Source: Prototheca cutis (lineage: Eukaryota > Chlorophyta > Trebouxiophyceae > Chlorellales > Chlorellaceae). Taken from it: 64,000 nt of DNA. Where the stretch lies: NCBI GenBank assembly GCA_002897115.2, contig BCIH01000012.1, positions 65,566 through 129,565 of the forward strand, read 5' to 3'. Under the pieces are notes generated by a model, which was not told where the DNA came from, did not search any database, and saw nothing but the letters and a program-made list of their open reading frames with translations. Within the stretch, counting starts at the first letter, position 1. Each line of letters begins with the position of its first letter. A program made the translations under genes and the position numbers. This document shows positions 1-10,272 of this stretch, piece by piece.

Positions 1-28
1 GGGGGGGGGGGGGGGGGGGGGGGGGGGG
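1..28. repeat. poly-G run at the window edge
   Basis: The window opens with 28 consecutive G. It lies in an intron or at an assembly edge of the PI4K-alpha-like gene. Homopolymers of this kind recur next to the assembly gap near 24 kb, so it may mark another gap border rather than a functional element. Confidence 0.7.
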
Positions 29-111
29 TTGACTGCTTAATTGGCTGGTCGATGTGCAGTCCGGTCCGCACGGAGGAGCTCTCGGCATCCCCCTCAAAAA
101 TGTGCATGCAC

Positions 112-3100
112 CTGAGGAAAGCAGGAATCGGAGCAGTTGCAGGCGGGGTACCAGCTCGGCCTGCGGCACGTCATCGCTCGGTGGCCAGGTCCGGATGCTG
201 GTGACGTAATCCCGCACGTCGTCCACTGCCCGCACAGCCTCCCTGCATGCCGTTTTGGGTTTGGGATCTGATTTAGTGTTTGGGGATGTTGCTAATCGCA
301 TCAACTGAAGAAACAAAAATGATTCCACACAAACTGGGGCACCGCGAGTCACCCCCCCATGCATTACCGCAGTGCGGCCAGGCTGTCTTCGTGCCAGGCC
401 AGGGGTGCATCAAACCAGTCCAGTGCGGCATGCAGTGCCCGGGACGCCGCAGCCCGGCGCTCCCGGACACCCAGACCCGACCCTGCAGCGCCGTCGGGCG
501 TCGCGGCCCGCAGTCCCAAGAGAACCAGGCGGAACCAGGCACCCGCCGCGGGGGGGGCACGGGCGCTGCTGCGCAGCGTGCCCAGCGCGGCATGACTCAG
601 CGCGGCCAGAGTGGCACGAGCACGCGAGGGTTCAGGGCCCGCCGCGCCTGCCAGTGAAGCCTGAACCTCCAGCAAGAAGCCAAGGCACAGATGCTGGGCA
701 TGCAGAGTCGCCCTCGTCCGCGGACCCGGCTGCCCCGTGGCTGCTGCGGCGGCCGAGGCAGTCGCCGCCCCCCGTGCCTCCGCCGATGCTGCACCCCACG
801 CATCGGCCCGGCCCTGGAACAGACCGTGTCGTGCCGTTGCAGCCAGCTTCCACGCAGCTGCCAGCTCCTCCAGCACCGCCGTCCGTGCGACCGGACCCAG
901 CGTAGCTGCGAGCCAGTGCCACGCAATACACGCCGAGCTCACGGCCTCTGCAGCTGGCGCCGCGCTTTCCAGGGGGCTGTGGCACAGCGCACGTAGCAGC
1001 GCCCGTGCAGGCGTCGCGCGCTCCAGCTGCCTTTCCACTGTCTTGGATGACGCATCGTCGTTCCCGGTGTCGCTGCTCCTACGCTTGGACGGCGAGCCCA
1101 GCGCCACCAGCAGTGATGCAGCAGCTTCCAGGTACCTGTCACCCAGGTCTGCGTCACGCGTCGCATCTTCTTCCTCAGCTTCGGCCACCCGCAGGGCTAC
1201 GAGGGCCCGGGCAAGAACCCCGTCGTCAGCCAGAGAGGATGTATCCCCCTTCAGTCCCAGGGCACTCTCTGCAGCTCCCCGAGCCCGAAGCTTGCGTGCC
1301 CAGGCTGCCAAGCCAATCTCCGCGGCCAGGAGGTGGCACAGCGACGACTGCGCCGCGCCGCGGGCCAACGCTGCAAACACACGTGCGGCTGCGGCTTCTT
1401 CGACGCCGGTGGCTTGGCGGCCGCGAGACAGCAGTGCTGTGTCCCAGACGGCGGCGGCAACGCCGGGGGACCGGGCTGCGCCAGCCTGCGTCACACGATC
1501 CAGCCACTCGATCGCCAGCGCGGTGGGCTCGGGGTGGACGCACGCATGGCCCAGCAACGCCAGAGCCAGCCGCCGGCTGTACAGCAAACAAGGCGCGCAC
1601 GCAAACACCAACCGCAGCAGCCGGCTCGCCAACTGGCCGAGAGCGTTCGGACCAGTCTTTGGTCGGGTCGGCTCTGGGCCCGTACGAGCGAGGTCTGTGA
1701 GCTGGATGGCCACGGACTCTACCCAGGCCATGGCCTCAGCGCCTTGCGACCCTGGCAGGCAGCCCAGGTCCGCCTCACGTTCCAGCCTCGAGGCCAGTGC
1801 GCCCAGGGCGAGGGCCAGACCTCTGCCCGCCCAATCCCCCGTGAGCGTCTCGGCGCCTTGGAGCCGCAGGAAAGAAAGGAGTTCGACCCCAGGCGCCCGG
1901 CGCAGCGAGGCCCAGGGACAATACTGCGCGGTACAGAGCTCCTTGGCGACCAGTGCCAGCACCCGGAAGGCTGTGGCACCGTCGATGGGCGCGTCCACAG
2001 TGGCGGGCCCGCCCGCCACTGCGGCGAGCGTTTCGGTTGGAACACCGCCCGAGCCAGGCCACGCTGCGGTCGTTGCGCACCAGCCATCTGGCAGCGCATC
2101 CAGACGTGGACTGGCGCCGGCCAAGACTCCCAGAGCCTCTGCTGTGCCGGGTAACTCCGAGCTCGCGGCCGCCCGGCCCAAGTTTACCAGGCGGCGCACT
2201 GCCACGTCCACCCACAGGAGCGCGTACGTCTCGGCCCTTGATTGACGCTCCTCCGAGGCTATGTTTGTGCCAAGGGCCCGTGCATCGTCAAAGACCGCAT
2301 CGCCAGGCGTGTCGTCGGGGACTGCCGACGCTGCAGCAGCAAGCGCGGGGAGGAGACCCGCCAGCGCGGACGACGTGGAGGACTGCCGGCCCCGTCGGTC
2401 TGCGACGACCAGGTTTGATGGTAGAGAGGGAGCTCTGTTCTTGGACTTGTGCTTGTGAGAAGCAGCACGCTACCACGCGTCGACACACCAAGCCCCCAAA
2501 ACCCGCTCACCAAGGAAAAGGGACAGCAGCGCGTGCTCCAGCTCGCGAGCGGCCCCCGGGTTTCCAGAGTACCCAGTCGCCAGGTGTCGCAGAGCCTCAC
2601 TGGCCGCGCTTTCTTGGTTGGCCTGGTACGCCATGACCAGGGCTGATGTCGCCAGGCTGGCTAGCTGTTCCCAGCCTCGACTGGCCGCCTGGCCACCGAG
2701 CCTGCCCAGCGTGACACACGCCACCCCCTGGAAATGTTGGAGGAAGTGCAGGTGGATCACGTAGACATGGGAGTATAGATCATGTTCTCGTTTCTCAGAG
2801 GGCAATGCCGTGCCATTTATACTCGAGACTGACAACAGGCTTTTGCTGGGGAAAATTTAAAGGGAGAAAAGCCCACCCAAATCCCCACATCCTCATTCCC
2901 ATGTGCAACAACAGAAGAAAACAATCTAAAACAGTAAAGCTCACCCAGAGGGAACCGGCACGGAGCGTAGTGACGCAGTCGGCCAGTGTGCTGGCGACCA
3001 GGGTGGCCAGCCCTGTGCTGTTGTCGCTGTCATTCCCCCGACTCTCTGGCACAGCTTCCCCGTGACTGCTGACCTTGTTGGGCTCCTCCGATCCACGCAC

Positions 3101-4773
3101 GCGTCCAGCCTCGCTCCCTTTCTGGGCCAGGCACACGGCCGCGGCGCGGGCAAACATGAGGGCTTGGCCTGCGGGAGCCTCCCCCGCGCGCAGCGCGTCC
3201 ATCCAGCCCAGCGCCGCCGCCGTGGCGTCCAAGCGTTGCGACCCGGTCCATGCGGCTGCAATGCACCCCGCCCCGGCTTCCAGCAAGTTCATGTACAGCA
3301 CATGCGCCGGCCTGCACACGTTCCTTGTTGAGGGGCTCCTTTGCACAGATACTCCCCTTTCCGTGAGGGACAGCATGGCCAGCTGTTGCTGTAGCTTCTC
3401 ACCAACGACCTCACTCACACGAGTGCTTGTGATGCCAAAAAAAAAAAAGATACTAAAAACGCCACTAGCAGCCAGAACCGCACCGTGAGGCTGGCGTCGC
3501 CTCAGGAGACAGGGCCACGGTGAGCGAGACGTCGTGCAGGGCCCGTGTGCGGTCAGCCTGGCTCTCCCGACCAGCGGCCACCGAACCCAGCTCCGCCATC
3601 GCCACCTCGGCGGCCAGTGCCGCCAGGGGGGCCAGCCGCCCCAGCGCGTCATCCAGGGAGAAATAGGACCCAGAAACGGCCGCACACAAGGGCGTCCCCA
3701 CCTGCGAGACCAGCTCACATGCGCTCTGCAGCAGCGCCGTCGACGCACGACCCCCTGCGGTGCCGTTGTCGTTGTTGAGCGAGCGAAGGTGGGCTGTGCT
3801 CGGGGGTGGACAGGTGTTGAGGCAGTGCAGGCGGGCCCAGAGGGCATCGCCATCACCATCGTAGCCCCATTCGGCAGGCGAGCAATGTTACAAATTCCAC
3901 ACACACAAACAGATTCCCGATCCCTGTGCCCCAGCTCCAAAACCCAAAAGCAACCGCCTCCATCCTTCCAAACCCCACCCCTCACACCGCACCAAAGACG
4001 AGGCCCGCTGCTGTCTCGGTGCACCCCGCCACTGCCGCACACAGTTCAACGACAAGACCGTCAAACGCATCCCGGGTGCCCAGACGGGTGGTGGCCGCCC
4101 CGGCAACTGCTGCCATTTTGCCCAGCACGGCAGGGGCAGGTGGCACGGTGGCGGCTGGCACACTGTCCTCCTCCTCCTCCGGTCCAGACACCAGCACACC
4201 GGTCAATGCGGCGTCCAAGGACCTGGGAAGAAAGTGAGGCACACAACCACAACGTCGTCCACAAGTCCCACCCACTCCCTTACGGATAACCACATGGGAG
4301 AAATCACTGCCCCCCCACTGGCAGTCACAGCCAACCCCAACGCTCACCTCAGGGCAAGGTCCGCAATTTCTGCGACCTGCGGTGCCGACAGCAAGACGCC
4401 ATCCTGCGCGACTTTCGCGGCATGTGCGTCTCGCTTGCCATTGCTCAAGAGTCCCTGCTCCTGCCCGTTCAGGTCAAGGAGCAGCGCATCCCAGTCCGTC
4501 TCTGTGGCCAGCCCATCCTGCACAGCCGGTGTTGACCTCAAGTGTAAGGTGGACATGCCAGAGTGGCGTTGATTCAAAAAAATCCTTTCCCCAACGGTTG
4601 AGCATCTGCACTCCTGACAAGTTTTTTGCCTTCCCTGCCCGGGCACCAGATCATGGCCGTGCAAGGGGGGATACCTCGAGAGTCACTGCAGGGCCGTTCC
4701 GGTGGGTGACCGGCCCAGGAGACACTTCGTCGTCGAGGGGTTCTCCCCGGGAGGACCCGTTCATCTCCGCCAT
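112..4773 (-). CDS. PI4KA: phosphatidylinositol 4-kinase alpha-like protein, N-terminal part (partial, multi-exon)
   Basis: Type III PI4-kinases make PI4P, mainly at the plasma membrane. Only the N-terminal helical (alpha-solenoid) half lies here; the kinase domain would be left of position 1. The chosen start is ATG 4773-4771 (MAEMNGSS), with exon 1 at 4773-4675 joining 4517-4348 in phase. Further exons are read near 4216-3990, 3760-3480, 3333-2945 and 2790-2470. A large exon runs about 2430-368 and joins 242-112 as ...DSLAALR/EAVRAVDDVRDY. Family blocks in the large exon are a WLAAT...LEELAAAWK...RHGLFQ stretch, CLGFLLE, FRLVLLGL and LDWFDAPLAW. They match in order the region upstream of the lipid-kinase-unique domain in plant PI4K alpha. 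The protein is very Ala/Leu-rich. Middle exon borders are approximate. No catalytic residues are visible. Confidence 0.72.
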
Positions 4774-5532
4774 GGGTGCTCTGTGCACTATGCGACCAGC
4801 ATGCTTGGAGGCGAGCAGAGCCGCAGATCGAGGGCAGGGTGACGGGGCTCCTCAACAAGGTGGCACGCTCGCCGAGGAAATCCTTGGCTCGCGTGAACCT
4901 CGCGTGAACCTGGTCATAGACACCAGCACCGTGATCTACCGCTTCCTATCCCCGTAATGCGGGCGTGCGCAATGATTGCATGCTTGATCTGGATCAGATG
5001 CGGGGTCTGGAAGTCGCCCCTACCAGCCGAAACGGGTGGAACAAGGGGCGCTCGTCACGCTCGCCATTTTTTGGTCAGCTTGAGAAGAAAGGCTCTGGGA
5101 CACTGAAATTTCATGCACCATGCAATGCATCGCCTTAACTTCTGAAAGAAATCATTTGCTTACACTCCGAACATGCAGAGTGTGGATGAATGGCAACATA
5201 AAGCCTGCGGAAGGGTCACTTGAAAAACAGGTGTAGCATAAAATGCGCTCTGCACCCTCGTGAGACCGGGGGCAACGTGGTGCGCAGCGAGCAGCGCGGC
5301 GGAGTCACGCACCAGTCAAATCAGAAGCATCACGTTCCAGGCAAGAATGCAGGCGATGTATGCATCCTGGACGCCAAGCGGGCGGCGGCGGGGGGTCCGG
5401 TCCCCCCAGAAGAAGCAGCACAGGACTGTAAGCAGCGGCAACGGGCGGCGGCAACGGGCTGTAGCGTAGAGACACAGTGTCAAATTTCCCGGCATGTCAC
5501 GAACAGCACCACCGGGGTCAGAGTTCTTCCTT
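4774..5532. other. intergenic: promoter side of PI4KA-like gene and 3' side of AP2 gene
   Basis: This 760-bp stretch lies between two minus-strand genes. It should hold the 5' region of the PI4K-alpha-like gene and the 3' UTR of the AP2 gene. I see no convincing exon, RNA gene or repeat. Open frames here lack recognisable motifs. Confidence 0.5.
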
Positions 5533-7509
5533 TCAGTCTTCCAGGTCGATCATGGCTCCATCGTGGCTCTTGATCCACATCTCCCCCTCGTCATCGCTGT
5601 CCATGCGGGCCCGCTTACAGGCGTCGGCATCGGCTTCCAACCCTCGCTTGCCTGCACAGGTAATTCATGGTAGGGGTGTGTCAGTGTCGGTGCCCGTGCT
5701 TATGGGAGGCAGGTTCTGCTCACACAGCACACGCTTTCTTTGTTGGTCTTATCGGCAGTCGGGCTTCCTTCCTCAGCCTGCTACGCCAGCTTGCCACGCC
5801 ATCCATGACAGCCAACCTACCTGTGAGCACGGTCTGGAGATCCACAAAGTCAAAGATGCTGCGGGGCGTGACAGAGGGCCGGCGAGTGAGTTCAGCAGTG
5901 CTCGGCTCCTGATCGGCGTCGTGGGTGCCTGGGGAGCGTGGGCCAGCCAGCGCGCGCTCCTCCGGCGTGGCTGGTGACTGGACCACGCTGGCACCTAAGT
6001 CGGCATGGCAGGGGGTGGCCTGGAGGCCTGCACCCTCGGAGGAGCCCACCAGCACGCTGGACAGCTGCATGAAGGGCTTGGGGACGGGCGGCGGGCTGTA
6101 ACTCATCGGCAGCGTCGGCGGCAACAGTCCACGGGCTACGGCCGTCTGGATCTGATCCGCAGCTGCAGGAGGTTGGGGGTGGGGAGGGCTTCATGGAATG
6201 GAGCCGGTTTTGAGGTTTTGTTCGGGATTGCCTCGACACCTCCTTTGGGGCCTCGCAGGTGGCCTCCCAAGGGCCCAGGACCCCGACGAGCAAAAGCTAC
6301 TCGAGTTGCATCCAAGTAGCCAGCCCGCAACTCACTCAGGATATCGAGATAGTCGACGAGCGGGAATGACGTGGTAGCTTCCAGGCCCAAGCGTTGGATG
6401 CATGCCCGGTCGACAGCTCGTGCGGCTTCCCGCTCATCAGCGAAAACACCGAGGTGCTCCTTCTCGGCATGGACGATTGCTGCAAGAGAGGTTTCAGGAC
6501 GGTTCGTGAGTATCCCAATAACATTTTGATGTACTGTATATTTGTTACAGATGCCGACCTATGCCGGGTAATGTGTGCCCGAAGGTGAGCGGGCATCGCA
6601 CCCTCAGCCTGCACCCTCCACACCCCCCAACCAGAGGCGATGGGCCCTTCACACAGCCCACGCCTTGTATCACCTGAAATCTCTAGCTCCCATGCCTCCA
6701 TGAGAATGGTTGAGTCATGGTTGATGCAGTTCATGGCCTTGCTCTGGTTTCGGAGTGCCTGCACGACCTCGTCCCTCGAGGCGTGGCAGTCCTCCAGCTC
6801 GGGGACGTACCGGTTGATGTCGAAGTTGGTCTGGGCATCCCTCCCGCGGAACTTGCATGCAGCAATGTCGTAGGCTGTCGCGGCCTGTAAGTTTGTGTGG
6901 AGTTCAACATTTGCATTAAAAGTCGGGGGAAGGGGTGTCGGGGACAAGGGCCGTTAAAACCGATCCCTATGCGGGAGTGGACCGGGACAGAAAACACCGG
7001 TGCGCTCAGCTTGACGAGGCCCAGCGACGATCGCACAGCAATGAAAAATCAAGCCCCGTTACGCTGTGCACCTGAATTTCAACTCCATAGCCTCCCAAGT
7101 AGACCTGCTTGCCCTCGCTCCAGACGTGCGCCTCAAATCGCTGCAGATGATGGCAATGGGCTGAGGCTGGATCGAGGATGAAGTCGTGGGGGTTTCGGCA
7201 CGGCACAGGTGATCAGCGGGTCTGGGTTGTGGAGTCGAGCTGCACAATCGAACCCATGCAAAAAGGTCACAAAAACCATACACATACATTGGTTCTGCTG
7301 TGGCGTGTGACTCCCTTGTACCGTGAACCTAGCCGGCACACGGCGCCCGTCCTCCTCCCGCTTGCATCCCTGCGGTGGGTTGGGCGATGGTTGGGCCGTC
7401 GACACCTTGTGCGGCCGCCACCAACTCCGCAGAAAGACCCGTTGCACAACGTTCCCTTGACATCCAAACTTCCCTGCTTACCGTTTTGTGAGGTATGAAA
7501 GCGGGCCAT
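5533..7509 (-). CDS. AP2-domain transcription factor with two AP2 domains
   Basis: Plant-type AP2/ERF proteins bind DNA in the nucleus. Exons read as 7509-7288, 7140-7072, 6884-6674, 6479-6336, 6162-5821 and 5651-5533; all phases agree and give 368 aa. AP2 domain 1 is assembled across three exons: SRYKGVTRHSRTN, then RFEAHVWSEGKQVYLGGY, then AATAYDIAACKFRG...TNFDINRY. AP2 domain 2 (exon at 6479) is more divergent. It keeps HLGVFADEREAARAVDRA and a TSFPLVDY end but lacks a clear YRGV start. The C-terminus is Pro/Ser-rich and ends in an acidic tail (SDDEGEMW...DLED). The start is uncertain: ATG 7509 opens the first exon, but an acceptor near 7371 could instead link to an upstream exon. The two-domain layout resembles the AINTEGUMENTA/WRI1 class; target genes cannot be inferred. 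Confidence 0.85.
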
Positions 7510-8415
7510 GTGGGTTCATTTGCCTCGCATGCAGCTGCCAGACTCCTGTGGCCAAGTCGCGGGTGCCGATGCGTCCGAGACGAGTCCGCCTCCTCGCTCC
7601 CTTGCCCTGGACAAAAGATTGAAACTCAGATGCTCTCCATAGCGTATTTCAACTATACAGTGCTTGATCACGTTGAGAAAAGGGTGGGAGAGGCTGGCAC
7701 AGGGCTGGGAGCTGAAACACGAGGCGGCTGGGAGTTTCAATTTTAGGGAGGAGAACAAGGTCTGGTTTTCGTTAATTTCAGTTCACACCCGCACGAAAAC
7801 CCTGCTCGCTCACCACAAAAGCTCGCGAGCAGCGTGGATATGTTCGAGTGGAGGGTGCGAACAGCCAAGAGCGTCGGATGCGTGGGCGACGGGGTTCGGA
7901 GCCTCGGCGATGACGTACGGTGCGGACGGTCTCGAGATCCGAATGCACCAGGCTTCGACAGTTCTGGTCGGCGCGTGGATTGCATCGGCTTTTGCGCAAA
8001 CGGCACACTGCGCATTTTTTCTATCCATTTACACGTGGCTAGGTTCCCGATTGCTTGCATCCTCCCACGCGCTTCGTCCCCGCCAAGTATTGCGCCGCGA
8101 CAGCCCGGAAGTTGAAGCCCTCCTTGAGCGGAGCCGCGTCCGACACCCTTGTTCAGCTTGCACGTGCCTCAAATAAAACAGAACGTAAACCCGGACATAA
8201 TAGCGGGGAAATGTCGATTTTGTACAAATTTCATCAATGACACTTGCCGCTTGCCGTGGGTGTTTTTGGTGGGATCGCCCCCTTTGCCGGTGGAGCAGTC
8301 GCGGCAGACTTTCCCATCAGCAGAGCTTCCGGCGGGTTGCACTATCAATCCAGATTGTTTCCAAATAAGGCTGTCGCCCCAAACGCCGATGAAATAAATG
8401 TGGCACCCCCATGTT
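7510..8415. other. intergenic: AP2 upstream region and ODR-4 3' region
   Basis: About 900 bp between two minus-strand genes. AT content is somewhat higher than in the flanking exons, and no open frame shows family motifs. An upstream non-coding or short coding exon of the AP2 gene could lie here, but I could not support one. Confidence 0.45.
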
Positions 8416-10049
8416 TCATTTTCTGAAATGGAAAAGGAAAAAGTACAGGAGGACAAGGCATGCCACAAGGATGAAGGTGACCACGCGCGCCAGTTCTTTC
8501 TCGTTCTTGGCGCGCCGCTTCTGTTGGCCCGGCGTGTACCGTGCGACTTCCAGCGGCACGTCGAGGGCCAGCATCTCGGCCACCACAGCCCCACCCAGGA
8601 CCTCCTGGAACCGGGTCAACGCCAGCTCGGGCCGCTCCTGCGACCCAAGCGTATCCGCAAACGACAGCGGGCTGTCGGGCAGGCTCAGAAACACACGGCG
8701 CAGGGTGACAAGCGGCCCGTCCCGCCGCCGCAGCAGCAACTCTGTCGCGCCTTCCTCGTCGGCGGCGTCATTCTTGGCCCCGGCACTCTGCCCCTCCTCG
8801 TTTTCCTCTTCCACGGCCAGCCGCGCGGCGATGCCATCACGCACATCCTCGAGCAACGCGGTTCTTGCAGCCGCCACGCTCCCCAGCTTGCTGACGCAGG
8901 CCCGGGCGTCCACCACGCCACGCAGCCGCGATGCCGAGCCCTGAAGCACGTCCACCACAGGGCCGTGCAATGCCACCGTCCACCGTGCAGTGTGTGGCAG
9001 GGTTTCACTTGCCACCGGCTCGCGGGGGGCTGTGGAGCCGTCAGTGGCCGGCTGGCCGCTGGCGTGGCCCTCGCCCTCCTGCGGCCCCACCAGATCCTCT
9101 ATCGGAGCGGCCTCCCCCAGGACCGCAGCATCACCCAGAATCTTGCCCGAGACAGTGGACAGCACCGCGCCGTCCAAGCGCGCAGCCACATCATCAAGGA
9201 CGGCCCGGCGGGCGGCCCGGTACTGAGGGACAGCCCCAGCATCGGACAGCCCCACGTCGACCACGTACCTTGTACTGAGCTGGACAAACTGGCTGGCAGC
9301 GTCGGTCACCGACGGGTCACAGGGCTTGAGCCCACCGTCCCCCGCGGCATCCTTTACCGTCATTGAGCCATTCGTCGGATCGATGTGTAGCAGCAGCGTC
9401 GCGCAGCGGCCCGGAACCTCCTCCTGCACCTCCTTGACCAGCCGGGCGACTGTAGATGAGCAGCTGCCGAACAACTTGGACGATACCACGATGTAACAGC
9501 CCAGAACTCGGATCCCTGTCGTTGTATAGTGTGGGGCAATGGAGCGCATTCACTGGTGTGCCTCTGGCTCAGTTCAGGAAATATCCAGGTGGGCAACACA
9601 AGCACATGCCCTCCCACAGGCACCGCACACCCAACAGCATGGCGCCCCCATCCCAAGCGCACGGCCCGCCACTCCACAACCACCAGCACCCACCTCCCAC
9701 AAGCATTTTGGCCAGCTGGCAGCCATGCTCAATGATCCAGTCGAGGTCCAGAGTGACATGGCCAGGGCCATCAAGCTGGACCGCGGCGCCGTGGTCGCTG
9801 GCGGGAGTGGGGATGAGCTTGAGCAGGATGTCCCCGGCCCCGTTGGCCTGCGGCCTGCCCACGATGAAACCCACCTGCACCATGCAGAGACGAGGGTGGG
9901 CGCATCATAGATGGACGTAATCGAAACGAAAATGCAACCGCGTGCACACGGTACGATGCGCCCGCGCTCACCTCCGCCTGAACGCCAAGGCGCTTGCAGC
10001 CCTGCGCATGGGCCTCCACAGCCCGGTCGATGACCAAGGACCTCACCAT
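8416..10049 (-). CDS. ODR4: ODR-4 homologue (membrane protein linked to receptor folding and trafficking)
   Basis: ODR-4 family proteins are tail-anchored ER proteins that help membrane receptors mature in animals; homologues are widespread in eukaryotes. Exons 10049-9972, 9874-9694 and 9515-8416 join in phase to 452 aa. The N-terminus VGFIVGRPQ...DWIIEHGCQLAKMLVGG followed by VLGCYIVV matches the family's opening domain. The C-terminal third has RVFLSLPDSPLSFADTLG, FQEVLGG and EMLALDVPLE, as in animal ODR4. A single hydrophobic C-terminal helix (VVTFILVACLVLLYFFLF) is followed by HFRK. Its start codon lies 223 bp from the nearest proposed start of the divergent NAGS gene. The role in an alga is unknown; family assignment is from motif order read by eye. 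Confidence 0.8.
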
Positions 10050-10272
10050 CCTGGCACTCGGAATGTGCAGAACAGCACAAGCAAAGGAAGGAGGTGGGGG
10101 GAGCCTCCACTTGCTGGGTTTGGAAGCCCGCACGGATGATTTCCGGCAGGCATCTCTGGCCCCGCTGGCGTGAATGGCCGGGCAAGGGGGGGTTCCAGAT
10201 CACTTCGCCTCGGCTAGGTTCGGATCTCAATGTGTGAAGGGCTTCACACGCGGCCGGTTCCAGCAAAAACGT
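10050..10272. promoter_or_regulatory. probable shared promoter of ODR-4 (minus) and NAGS (plus)
   Basis: The two genes diverge from this interval of 223 bp, or 424 bp if NAGS starts at 10474. Core promoters and 5' UTRs of both must lie here or overlap exon 1. I see no TATA box that I would call with confidence. Confidence 0.4.

Noticed and set aside
737..2245. 502-codon open frame on the plus strand
   Set aside because: It is antisense to the large PI4K-alpha exon, with Ser/Ala/Arg-rich composition typical of a GC-rich shadow frame; the minus strand carries the family motifs.
7560..8170. Possible upstream coding exon of the AP2 gene
   Set aside because: Open frames here lack AP2 or other motifs, and no donor/acceptor pair joined them convincingly.
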